Assembly (NCBI GenBank): GCA_963720075.1
Contig: CAVREG010000011.1
Span: forward strand, 62,001 to 126,000
From: PALSA-188 sp963720075
GTDB lineage: Bacteria; Acidobacteriota; Terriglobia; Terriglobales; Acidobacteriaceae
DNA length: 64,000 bases
Reading direction: 5' to 3'
The number at the start of each line of letters is the position of its first letter. The stretch's first letter is position 1. Under the pieces are notes generated by a model. The model searched no databases. It was not told the DNA's origin and saw nothing but the letters and a program-made list of their open reading frames with translations. The position numbers and the translations under genes are program-made. Positions 1 through 8,444 of this stretch are shown here, one piece after another.

Positions 1-49
1 AGGTTGCGGTTTCTATGGGAAGTTCGCTCTCGCGACTTCGAGGAACATG

Positions 50-499
50 CTATCTGCTCAACAACTGTTCTCGCAGCCTTCTGGACAGCTTCACTGCAAG
101 CGAACGATAGAACCGGTAAGCCAGGTGCGGAAATAGTTCAAACAGATCGGTCAAGACTGCCCAGTCTATCGCGTAGGCCTGCCCTTCTTCTTCGACTGTA
201 GCGGTGGCGCTCGCCAAACTATTTTCCAGGTATGCCATTTCGCCACAGATTTCGCCCGGGCCAACGGCCGCGACCGGCGTGCCATTAACACTTATTTTGA
301 GGCGCCCGTCGAGCAAGATATAGATGGTTTGCGCTCTCTTGCCCTGTTTAATCAAAATCTCATCTTTCTTGAGGTTCAACCGGCGACACTTGTCAATGAT
401 CAGTATCCAATCGTTGGGAGTGAGATACTCCAGGCGATCTGGCGCGGTTCGCAGTACCGACATCAATTGATCTTTCGGCAACGCCGTGTTCTGTTCCAT
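50..499 (-). CDS. Stand-alone cyclic-nucleotide-binding-fold protein
   Basis: A 149-residue protein made almost only of one Crp/cNMP-binding beta-barrel (about residues 15-130). The barrel glycines are visible (LLDGRLKIS, VGPGEICGEMAYLEN). There is no helix-turn-helix after it, so it is not a Crp-type transcription factor. In the phosphate-binding cassette the usual Arg-Ala-Ala is replaced by Ala-Ser-Ala, so cAMP or cGMP binding is doubtful. It lies 69 bases downstream of the ABC exporter on the same strand and may be cotranscribed and act as a regulatory subunit; that role is inference. Start ATG at 499 gives a full barrel. Confidence 0.8.
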   Translation of the reverse strand: MEQNTALPKDQLMSVLRTAPDRLEYLTPNDWILIIDKCRRLNLKKDEILIKQGKRAQTIYILLDGRLKISVNGTPVAAVGPGEICGEMAYLENSLASATATVEEEGQAYAIDWAVLTDLFELFPHLAYRFYRSLAVKLSRRLREQLLSR

Positions 500-568
500 A
501 GGTTCGGCCCGGAAAATGGAAGCATACCAGAGCGCCAGCTCACCCGGAGATATGCATTTTGATTCTTG

Positions 569-2566
569 TCAGTCGTCGGCATTTGCCGTGACCTGCAAAT
601 TTCTCATGGACGAGATTTCCTGGTCTTTATATTGCAACTGGTAAAGCCTCCAGTAGATTCCACGCTGTGCCAAGAGTTCCTGATGAGTGCCCATTTCACG
701 CAGGCGGCTCTTGTGCATCACGATGATTTTGTCGGCGCGTTGTACGGTAGAGAGCCGATGCGCGATGACTACCGACGTGCGGCCTTCCACCATCCTGTTC
801 AGCGCTTCGCGGACCCGAAATTCAGTCTCGGTATCAACGCTCGAAGTTGCTTCATCCAAAATTAAAATTCTGGGATTGTGCGCTAAGGCTCGGGCGAAAG
901 AGATAAGCTGCTTCTGCCCCGTGGAAAGAGTTGATCCACGCTCCCGGACCTCTTCTTTAAAGCCGTTTGGTAGCGTCTGAATGAAATCGGAGAGGTTCAC
1001 ATCTTCGGCGGCTTTTTCTACGTCGGCATCCGAAATCCAGTCTGTTCCCAGTCGGATGTTGCTCTCTACCGTTCCTGTAAAAAGGAATGGATCTTGCAGA
1101 ACTACTCCAAAACGGCGGCGGAGATCGGCTAAATCCATGTCTTTTACATCAATACCGTCAATGGTGATGGAGCCTTTTTGCACGTCGTAGAAACGCATCA
1201 GCAGAGAGATGATCGTCGTCTTGCCGGCGCCGGTGTGTCCGACGATGGCCGCGGTCTCGCCCGGTTCGATGGTGAAGCTAACGTCGCGGAGTACCCAGTC
1301 GGCTTCTGGTTCCGGAATTTCCTCCGAGCTTTGCTTGGTCGGACGGGGGAGGACACCCGTCTCTCCACGAACACGGGTGTTGTAGGCGAACCATACGTGG
1401 TCGAACTCAATTCGTCCGGGCCCTTGCGGAGTTTTGATAGACGGTGGCGATGTGATCTCCGTAGGGGTGTCGAGAAGCTTGAACACGCGCTCGCTGGAGG
1501 CCATTGCCGATTGCAGAATGTTGTATTTTTCGCTGAAATCCTGAATGGGGCGGAAGAACCGCTGTGCGTACTGAATGAAGGCGACGAGGACGCCGAGCGT
1601 GGTGACGTTGCGTACAAGATGCACTGCGAGCAGAGTCTTTCGGCTAAAAGTGAAAGATAATCCGCGAGTAGACATAGCCTGCACGACGTCCTTGCCGCCG
1701 AACCAAATTACAGAGGCGATGGCAATCGCGGAAAGAAGTTCAACCACAGGATAATAGATTGCGTGGGCCATGATCGCGTCTTTGTACGCGTCCATGTGAA
1801 CTTCATTTACTTCAGAAAATTTGCTGTAGGCGCGCTTCTCGCGATTGAAAAGCTGCAACACCATCATGCCGCTAACATGTTCCTGCAAGTAGGCATTGAT
1901 GCGGGCGATAGCGACACGAATACGGCGGTAAGAATCGCGCACTCTATTGCGAAATAACTTTGTGGCATAGGCTATCAAAGGGAGCACTGCGAGTGTGATC
2001 AGCGAGACTCGCCAGGTCATGTTCAACATGATCGCCATGATTCCCACGAGCACGAAGACATCCTCAAAAATCGAGACCACGCCGGAGGTGAACATCTCAT
2101 TCAGCGCGTCCACGTCGGTTGTGACGCGGGTAACCAGGCGGCCCACTGGATTCTTGTCGTAGAAACCGATATGCATCCGTTGAAGATGGCGGAAGATTTG
2201 GCTTCGCAGATCAAACATAACCATCTGACCCGCCCACTGCATGAAATATGTTTGCAGGTAATCGAGCAAGAAACTGAAGGCGAGCAATCCCACGCCCAGC
2301 GCCGCAACTTGCGCGATTCCGAGCAAGGGCTTGTTGCTCAGGAAGAAGTCAAAAGGCGTGTGCAGGCCGGGTACTGGCGCGAGATATCTATCAATGACGA
2401 CCTTGGTCAAATAAGGGCCCAAAACGTCTGCGCCGGCCTTGAGAAAAATCGAGCCGAGTGCGATGCCAACCTGCCACTTATACGGACGCAAATAGCCGAT
2501 CAGCCGCTTCATGAGACGGCTGTCGTAGGCCTTGCCTAATACTTCTTCTTCGTGGTGAGAAGGCAT
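569..2566 (-). CDS. ABC exporter, fused permease and ATPase (MsbA/multidrug type)
   Basis: 665 residues with an N-terminal six-helix exporter domain (about 20-355) and a C-terminal nucleotide-binding domain (about 385-640). Walker A GHTGAGKT is at 443-450, Q-loop Gln491, signature LSTGQ at 547-551 (second Gly of LSGGQ replaced by Thr), Walker B RILILDEAT at 566-574 and H-loop His603. It should work as a dimer in the inner membrane and export a lipid or drug-like substrate; the substrate cannot be read from sequence. A polar linker of about 25 residues (398-424) sits inside the start of the ATPase domain and is longer than usual. It is followed closely by the cNMP-fold gene. Confidence 0.93.
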   Translation of the reverse strand: MPSHHEEEVLGKAYDSRLMKRLIGYLRPYKWQVGIALGSIFLKAGADVLGPYLTKVVIDRYLAPVPGLHTPFDFFLSNKPLLGIAQVAALGVGLLAFSFLLDYLQTYFMQWAGQMVMFDLRSQIFRHLQRMHIGFYDKNPVGRLVTRVTTDVDALNEMFTSGVVSIFEDVFVLVGIMAIMLNMTWRVSLITLAVLPLIAYATKLFRNRVRDSYRRIRVAIARINAYLQEHVSGMMVLQLFNREKRAYSKFSEVNEVHMDAYKDAIMAHAIYYPVVELLSAIAIASVIWFGGKDVVQAMSTRGLSFTFSRKTLLAVHLVRNVTTLGVLVAFIQYAQRFFRPIQDFSEKYNILQSAMASSERVFKLLDTPTEITSPPSIKTPQGPGRIEFDHVWFAYNTRVRGETGVLPRPTKQSSEEIPEPEADWVLRDVSFTIEPGETAAIVGHTGAGKTTIISLLMRFYDVQKGSITIDGIDVKDMDLADLRRRFGVVLQDPFLFTGTVESNIRLGTDWISDADVEKAAEDVNLSDFIQTLPNGFKEEVRERGSTLSTGQKQLISFARALAHNPRILILDEATSSVDTETEFRVREALNRMVEGRTSVVIAHRLSTVQRADKIIVMHKSRLREMGTHQELLAQRGIYWRLYQLQYKDQEISSMRNLQVTANADD

Positions 2567-2716
2567 CGGTTGATTTTGTGTTCAGGTAATCGGTCAGTGC
2601 GAAAAATTAATGTCGTCGTTAGCTTCAGGGACTTTGAGAACCTCCCCGAACTTTCGAGTCTCAGTGACTATTCTAAATAGATGTGCCGGGAGCCCCGCAG
2701 GATGGAAGGAATCTGG

Positions 2717-3283
2717 TCACGGATCCGGAGCAACCTTGCCGGTTGTGGGCTTGCGCACTTTCAGTACGATTTTTTTAGGAAGTTGGCAATCGTTTTTTCC
2801 TTCTTCTTCGCTTATCTCCCTGTGCGGCTCTTTAGGCAATGCTCGAAGCCACCGGACTAGAGGGACGATAGAGTGCTCAAATGGCCTACGGCTGGAATCG
2901 TCCACGAAGAAAAGGTCCTGCCATTTGTCGCCACGAAACACGTCCACGTGCAGCTCATCCAGCATGATCGCGCCGGTAGGGGGTACGATCTGCTTCTCAC
3001 TCAGTTGGCGAAGGACGGGCTCGTTGATTAGCGTTTGAACTTCTTGCATCTTTGATTCAGATAAGCCGCCCTCGAAAACCTTCGTGCGGCTTCCTTTTTC
3101 AACTTCCAAATGGAATTGACCATCGCGAAGCAGAAGAACGCATACCTGATCGTCGAAGTTCATGGTTTCGAGATGTAGCAAATAGGGATAGGTGGCGACA
3201 GTGCCGGAGGTTGTGCCTTGCCCCATCAATGGCCAGCTAAAGAGAACGACAAGGCAGAGAAGAGTCAAGAGGTTTGGCCGCAC
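2717..3283 (-). CDS. Secreted hypothetical protein
   Basis: 188 residues beginning with a clear Sec signal peptide (MRPN, then a Leu/Val-rich core, likely cleaved after MGQG near residue 23). The mature part is mixed alpha/beta with no motif I recognise; the tail is rich in Lys, Glu and Pro. It lies 60 bases downstream of the fabF-like gene and 150 bases upstream of the ABC exporter on the same strand, so cotranscription is possible. I cannot assign a function. The open frame, signal peptide and placement make it a real gene. Confidence 0.7.
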   Translation of the reverse strand: MRPNLLTLLCLVVLFSWPLMGQGTTSGTVATYPYLLHLETMNFDDQVCVLLLRDGQFHLEVEKGSRTKVFEGGLSESKMQEVQTLINEPVLRQLSEKQIVPPTGAIMLDELHVDVFRGDKWQDLFFVDDSSRRPFEHSIVPLVRWLRALPKEPHREISEEEGKNDCQLPKKIVLKVRKPTTGKVAPDP

Positions 3284-3343
3284 TTCAAAAGGAAATCTTT
3301 GAAAATTAGATCACAGGGAGAACCGAATGTCACCGGAGAGCGG

Positions 3344-4591
3344 CTAAATACGCCTCACCACAAGCGCCGAGTTTTTCGATCCGAATCCGACGCAGTTGCA
3401 GATTGCATGCTCGATTGCGACCTGGCGTCCGGCTTCGGGGACATAATCCAGATCGCAGGATGGATCGGGGACATCGAGATTGATAGTAGGAGGAATTGTG
3501 CTGTGCTTCATGGCTATGAGCGTGGCTGCGAGACTGGCGGAGCCGCACGCGCCCTGGGCATGTCCGATTTGCGATTTCAATCCGGACATTGGAACTTTGG
3601 CGGCGTGCTTGCCAAAGGCCAGTTTGAGCGCGCTGGTTTCGACGCGGTCGTTCATCTCAGTTGAAGTTCCGTGCAGGTTTACGTACTGAATATCCTGAGG
3701 AGTGAGCGCGGCCTCTTCGAGAGCCAGGGAAATTGCACGTGCAGGTTCTTCCGGTGAATCACTCATGCGCACGCGGTGAAAAGCCTCGCAGGTTGATCCA
3801 TAGCCAACTATTTCAGCATAAATGCGAGCCGCGCGGGAGCGCGCATGTTCGTAATCTTCGAGAATGAACATCCATGAGCCTTCAGCCATCACAAAACCAT
3901 CGCGATCGGCGGAAAATGGCCGCGAAGCGCGTTCGGGCTCTTCGTTCCAGGATTGGGTCAATGCCCGAAGCAATGTGTATCCCTTAATAATTCCCGGTGT
4001 GATCGGCGAATCCACGCCGCCGACCAGAAACATCGGCTGAACTCCGGCTTGAATATGCTGGTATGCGTAACCAATCGCGTCGGTGGATGACGTGCATCCA
4101 GCGGTCACAACATGGCTGTAGCCGCGGAACCCAAAACGCATGCTGATTTCGCTGGGAATGGTTCCCATGGTGCCGCTGGGAATGCAGAACAGGCTGACCT
4201 GTTTCACGTGTCCAGAATGCCAAAGACGATATTGCTCTTCGGAAAATTCCTGGGCGCCGCCGCCGGTGCCGAGAATTACTCCGATCTCACGCTTTTCGTC
4301 CATCGTCATTGCGGCGGGGTCGAGTCCGGCATCTTGAATGGCTTCGTGCGAGGCGGCGATGGCGAGCGGGACAACGCGCGAAACATGCTTGCGTTCGCGA
4401 GCATCAACCCATGCCAGCTCGTCAAATTCTGGGATTTCTCCGGCGATCTGCACGGGCAACGCCGAAGGGTCGAATCGAGAGATTCTCTTAACGCCAGATT
4501 TGCCCGCGAGAATGGCGAGACAGAATGCTTCTTTGCCAATTCCATTCGGACTAACGACGCCCATTCCAGTGATTACAACGCGAGGAACCAT
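3344..4591 (-). CDS. fabF: 3-oxoacyl-ACP synthase II family protein (FabF-like)
   Basis: 415 residues with the thiolase-fold Cys-His-His set of condensing enzymes: Cys166 in TAGCTSS, His307 in LHGTST and His344 in GHAQGACG, with the conserved Lys339 just before. It would extend acyl-ACP with malonyl-ACP in the cytoplasm. No acyl carrier protein or other fab gene is adjacent, so it may be a second, specialised ketosynthase rather than the housekeeping FabF. It is divergent from hemW across a 136-base gap. Length and both ends match the family. Confidence 0.85.
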   Translation of the reverse strand: MVPRVVITGMGVVSPNGIGKEAFCLAILAGKSGVKRISRFDPSALPVQIAGEIPEFDELAWVDARERKHVSRVVPLAIAASHEAIQDAGLDPAAMTMDEKREIGVILGTGGGAQEFSEEQYRLWHSGHVKQVSLFCIPSGTMGTIPSEISMRFGFRGYSHVVTAGCTSSTDAIGYAYQHIQAGVQPMFLVGGVDSPITPGIIKGYTLLRALTQSWNEEPERASRPFSADRDGFVMAEGSWMFILEDYEHARSRAARIYAEIVGYGSTCEAFHRVRMSDSPEEPARAISLALEEAALTPQDIQYVNLHGTSTEMNDRVETSALKLAFGKHAAKVPMSGLKSQIGHAQGACGSASLAATLIAMKHSTIPPTINLDVPDPSCDLDYVPEAGRQVAIEHAICNCVGFGSKNSALVVRRI

Positions 4592-4727
4592 AGAGTATGT
4601 CGTCTAGCAGAACCGAGAAGAGCGCAACATCGTTCGAGACTCGGGATCGCACTTCCCAAGAGAACTCAACCTACAACTGAACCACTCCTCTACCCTAACA
4701 GATGCGAGGAAGTGTGATAATTGTGCA

Positions 4728-5921
4728 ATGGCGCTGGGACTATACATTTCGGTACCGTTCTGTCGCAGCAAATGCAGCTATTGCAATTTCTCGTCCAACG
4801 TTTTTTCCCGCGCCGTTCACCAGAGCTATATCAACCGCGTGTGCGACAGTATTGAACGCGCGGCTGATGTCGCCGAACAAATCGGCGGCCACTTCGAACG
4901 CGCCGCCCACTCCATATTCCTCGGCGGCGGAACTCCTACTCTACTCGATGTAAGCCAGCTTGAGCGATTATTTGTCACGATCCGGTCAACTTTTGATGTG
5001 CGAGCTGACGCCGAGATTACGGTGGAGTGCGCTCCTGGAACAATCACAGCAGAGGTGCTTCAAGCATTCCGTCACCGCGGTGTTAACCGGGTGAGTTTGG
5101 GCGTGCAGTCATTCGTTGACCGGGAGGCTGCGTCCGTAGGGCGATTGCACAAACAGGAAACGGTTATTGATGACATTGCCCGGTTGCGGGCGTTGGGAAT
5201 TACTGACGTTAACGTCGACCTGATCGCGGGGTTACCGCACCAGACTGCGGAAAGCTGGAAGTATTCGCTGGAACAAGTCATAGCATCCGGAGTGCCGCAC
5301 GTTAGCGTCTACATGCTTGAAGTTGACGAAGACTCGCGTCTTGGTCGCGAAGTCATTGCAGGCGGGACGAAGTATCATGCGCACTTTGTGCCGAACGAAG
5401 ATATGGTTGCGGATTTCTACGAAGAAGCTTGTGAGGAATTGAATTGCGAGGGAATACGTCAATATGAGATTTCAAATTTTTCTCGAGCCGGGCACGAGTC
5501 GCGGCACAACCTGAAATATTGGAAGCGCCAACCCTATCTTGGTTTCGGAGTTGATGCCCATTCCATGCTCTCCGCAAGAGATTCGGGTATGGAAGCGGTG
5601 CGATTTTCTACTCCCGATTCGCTTGAGGATTATGTGGCCGGTGGCCTGCTCAAGGCTAATTCCATCACATGGCAAGCGGCGCTTGAGGAGACATTCTTTT
5701 TAGGATTGCGCCTTAACGATGGCGTTGATTTGGACGAGCTTGAACGTAAATTTGGAATTGGGCCCGTCTCCCAGATGCTAAACGTGATTGATGAGTGTGT
5801 CGGCGAGCGACTAATCAATCGGCAGGAAACGAGAATCAACCTGTCTTCGCGAGGCCGGTTGCTGTCGAATGAGGTTTTTGAAAGGTTCATTTCGGTTGGG
5901 AAAGATCGCGTTTTATCGTGA
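4728..5921 (+). CDS. hemW: Radical SAM heme chaperone HemW-like (CPO-III-like)
   Basis: 397 residues. The radical SAM cluster motif CX3CX2C is at Cys12, Cys16 and Cys19, right at the N-terminus, followed by a GGGTPT SAM-binding turn and GVQSF. The C-terminal half has the HemW pattern NFSRAGHESRHN and GFGVDAHS. It lacks the extra N-terminal region of true HemN, so HemW (heme handling) is more likely than coproporphyrinogen oxidase. Start ATG at 4728 puts the cluster motif at the expected distance. Transcription runs away from fabF. Confidence 0.85.
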   Translation: MALGLYISVPFCRSKCSYCNFSSNVFSRAVHQSYINRVCDSIERAADVAEQIGGHFERAAHSIFLGGGTPTLLDVSQLERLFVTIRSTFDVRADAEITVECAPGTITAEVLQAFRHRGVNRVSLGVQSFVDREAASVGRLHKQETVIDDIARLRALGITDVNVDLIAGLPHQTAESWKYSLEQVIASGVPHVSVYMLEVDEDSRLGREVIAGGTKYHAHFVPNEDMVADFYEEACEELNCEGIRQYEISNFSRAGHESRHNLKYWKRQPYLGFGVDAHSMLSARDSGMEAVRFSTPDSLEDYVAGGLLKANSITWQAALEETFFLGLRLNDGVDLDELERKFGIGPVSQMLNVIDECVGERLINRQETRINLSSRGRLLSNEVFERFISVGKDRVLS

Positions 5922-5941
5922 CGAAAGGCGGGGCGAAGGAC

Positions 5942-6058
5942 CATGCGGGGCGAACACTCTTGTCCGCCGATTTTGATTCTTGTTTCCCTGAACAGGCCAC
6001 AATCAACAGCAACAACAAGATCAGAATCAAAGGCGGCGGACAAGAGTGTCCGCCCCAC
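5942..6058. repeat. Long inverted repeat built from TGTCCGCC palindromes
   Basis: Two arms of roughly 40 bases (about 5945-5985 and 6014-6058) are reverse complements with few mismatches. Each arm contains GGCGGACA and TGTCCGCC half-sites, or near copies, around an AGAG/CTCT loop, so each arm can also fold on itself. It fills most of the gap between hemW and the acyl-CoA dehydrogenase. A single related palindrome lies at 42483-42502. It looks like a paired REP-type element. Confidence 0.85.
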
Positions 6059-6088
6059 ATTAGAACCGGTTGAAACGCCTCTTCCTCT

Positions 6089-6102
6089 ACCAACCGGTCG
6101 GT
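6089..6102. promoter_or_regulatory. TetR-type operator-like palindrome
   Basis: ACCAACCGGTCGGT differs at one base from the perfect palindrome ACCGACCGGTCGGT, a form seen in many TetR-family operators. An AACCGGTT palindrome lies about 20 bases upstream (6064-6071). Both are upstream of the acyl-CoA dehydrogenase, a typical target of TetR-type fatty-acid regulators. No TetR gene is in the window. Confidence 0.35.
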
Positions 6103-6193
6103 TTATGCTCTTCGTCGGCATTCCTTCGCATGTTCTAATAAAAAGGCTGCACACAATCGGGTGCAGTAACGTGGCACGCCCGGCGGAGGATCT

Positions 6194-7337
6194 GTGGACT
6201 TTCAACTCAACGAAGAGCAACTCCAATTAAAAAAGACGGTCAGCGAATTTGCCTCGCGCGAAATCGCGCCTCACGTCATGAAGTGGGATGAAGCCGGCGA
6301 GTTTCCCTTATCCACAGTCAAAGAATTAGGCAAACTCGGGTTGCTGGGAATTATTTTTCCGACCGAATATGGTGGCGCCGGCATGGGATATGTCGAATAC
6401 GTCACCGCCATTGAAGAGTTGTCACGCGTGGATGGGTCCGTTGGAATTATTGTTGCCGCGCATACGTCGCTTTGCTCGAATCATATTTTTGTCGCCGGAA
6501 ATGAAGCGCAGAAAAAGAAATATGTAAGCAAGCTTGCCACGGGAGAGTTCATTGGCGCATGGGGACTGACCGAGCCGTCATCTGGCTCGGATGCGGGCAG
6601 TGCAAGAATGACCGCGGTGCGCAAGGGCAACAATTGGGTTTTGAATGGAACCAAAACGTTTTGCACTAACGGGCATTATGCGGACGTGCTGGTAGTCGTA
6701 GCGGTCACGGATCGTGCTGCGCATACGCACGGGCTTTCCGCGTTTCTAGTTGAAAGAGGAAACCAAAGGTTTTCGTCCCGGGAAAAAAGAGAACAAACTC
6801 GGCTTGCGTGCAAGCGACACGGCCGAGTTAATTTTCGAAGACTGCGTTCTTCCTGCGGAAAACCTGCTTGGAACCGAGGGCCAGGGGTTTGTTGACGCCA
6901 TGCGCGTGCTCGACGGCGGCAGGATTTCCATCGCCGCATTGTCACTGGGTATGGCTGAAGGCGCCTACGACGCCGCGTTGAATTATTCCAAGCAACGCAA
7001 GCAGTTCGGTAAAGCGATCAGCGATTTTCAAGCCATTCAGTGGAAGCTCGCAGATATGGCGACCGAAATCGAAGCCGCGAAATTGCTGACGCTTCGCGCC
7101 GCATCCATGAAGGACGAGGGAATGAAGACAACACTGGAATCTTCGATGGCGAAGCTCTACGCGAGCGAAGTCGCGGTTCGCTGCGCAAATGAAGGTGTGC
7201 AGATTCACGGCGGATACGGGTTCATCAAAGACTATCCCGCGGAGAAATACTATCGGGACGTGAAGCTGTGCACGATTGGCGAGGGAACCAGCGAAATACA
7301 GAGGCTGGTGATCGCTAGACAATTGCTGAAGGATTGA
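6194..7337 (+). pseudogene. Acyl-CoA dehydrogenase interrupted by a single-base frameshift
   Basis: The two frames together give a normal-length (about 380 residues) acyl-CoA dehydrogenase. The N-terminal part (6194 to about 6760) carries the FAD/substrate signature GAWGLTEPSSGSDAG. The C-terminal part (to 7337) has the GGGRIS-like turn, YSKQRKQFGKAI and IHGGYGFIKDYPAEKYYRD, ending in GEGTSEIQRLVIARQLL. The frame changes at the AAA run 6760-6762, where removing one A restores one open frame. Start is GTG 6194 with GGAGG at 6184-6188. Everything else is intact, so this is either a very recent mutation or a sequence error. The enzyme would oxidise short or branched acyl-CoA using electron-transfer flavoprotein. 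Confidence 0.85.
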
Positions 7338-7340
7338 ACG

Positions 7341-8414
7341 TCAGGACACTTTCAGCTCGGGAGCCTCTGCGAATCCCCCGGCCGGAATCGCTCGTATAAA
7401 GGCAGCCCCAGCGATCAGGTAGGCCCAGGCAAAGAAGCGGTTATCCGGACTGGGAAATAGTAGGAAGTGAGCGGTCGCGGCGATTGCCACGCAGAGCAGT
7501 ATCGGGCGCAATGAGTCGTTGCGGGAAAGCCATTTTGCGGCGGCCAAGCCGATCAGAATAAAGATTGCCATTTCCTGGCCGCCGATTTCTCGGACTCCGG
7601 AACGAATCGCGGTCAAATATTCCCGGAGAGTAAGATTGGGCGAAACCTCAGCGATATTCCTTCCGCCAATAAAGGTATAGCGAAACAGTACCCGCCATGG
7701 ATAGTTCCCCGCGAAATGATTTATCACCAGAACGCTGGCGCACGCTAGAGCTGCCAGACCAATGAACTGTCGAAGTGAGAGCCGCTTTGTCCATGCCAAC
7801 CAAATCAGTATGGCAATAATGAACAAGACATTATCGGTACGAACCCAAACGCTCGTCAGCAAGAGGGCGATGGCAGGCAGCATTCGATTGGTTGCCAATG
7901 CCCACGCAGAAGCCAGCAGAAACAGTGCGGAGAATGCGTCGGGGGTACCTCCTCTTCCCAATCCAACGACCGCGGGACTCGCCAGCAGCAGAGCGCTGTA
8001 AAATGGCCGCCCAGTCCAGGCAAGCAAGACGGTCCCCATCAAGAAAAGAGACATAGCAGAGATTAAACTGACCGCACTCTGATAGCCCATGCCTGTGGAC
8101 GCCGCGACGGCAATGGCTTCCACATACAAAGGACGGATTGCATACAGCGGCTCCATCTGAGCGAGGTGCGCAGGGCTATCGAGAATCTCACTGGCCTCGG
8201 CGCGCGGATAAGAATGCTTGATGATGGGGTACATCACCTCCGCAGATTGGTGTTTGCCCCGCACCAGGGCTTCGTACATGTAGCGGTCGAAATCCCCCGG
8301 CAGAGGACTCCTAAAACAAACAAAGGATAGAGCGGCGAGGAATACTATATAGAGCGACACAGCCGCCAAATGCCTCAAATTCAAGATTTCCGCCTTATGG
8401 TTGTTCGGTAGCAT
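7341..8414 (-). CDS. Polytopic membrane protein, unknown
   Basis: About 357 residues with 8-10 hydrophobic segments and short polar loops. The first large loop carries a DFDRYMYEA stretch, an acidic site reminiscent of GT-C glycosyltransferases, but I cannot place it in a family. An in-frame TTG at 8435 is an alternative start. It lies about 30 bases downstream of a second membrane protein on the same strand and next to sugar-modifying genes, so a role in surface glycan assembly is inferred only from context. Its 3' end nearly touches the convergent acyl-CoA dehydrogenase. Confidence 0.65.
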   Translation of the reverse strand: MLPNNHKAEILNLRHLAAVSLYIVFLAALSFVCFRSPLPGDFDRYMYEALVRGKHQSAEVMYPIIKHSYPRAEASEILDSPAHLAQMEPLYAIRPLYVEAIAVAASTGMGYQSAVSLISAMSLFLMGTVLLAWTGRPFYSALLLASPAVVGLGRGGTPDAFSALFLLASAWALATNRMLPAIALLLTSVWVRTDNVLFIIAILIWLAWTKRLSLRQFIGLAALACASVLVINHFAGNYPWRVLFRYTFIGGRNIAEVSPNLTLREYLTAIRSGVREIGGQEMAIFILIGLAAAKWLSRNDSLRPILLCVAIAATAHFLLFPSPDNRFFAWAYLIAGAAFIRAIPAGGFAEAPELKVS

Positions 8415-8444
8415 ACAGCAAATGCCACCATTCAAATGCGATAG

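Noticed and set aside
1178..1660. 160-codon plus-strand frame inside the ABC exporter
   Set aside because: Antisense shadow with no family features.
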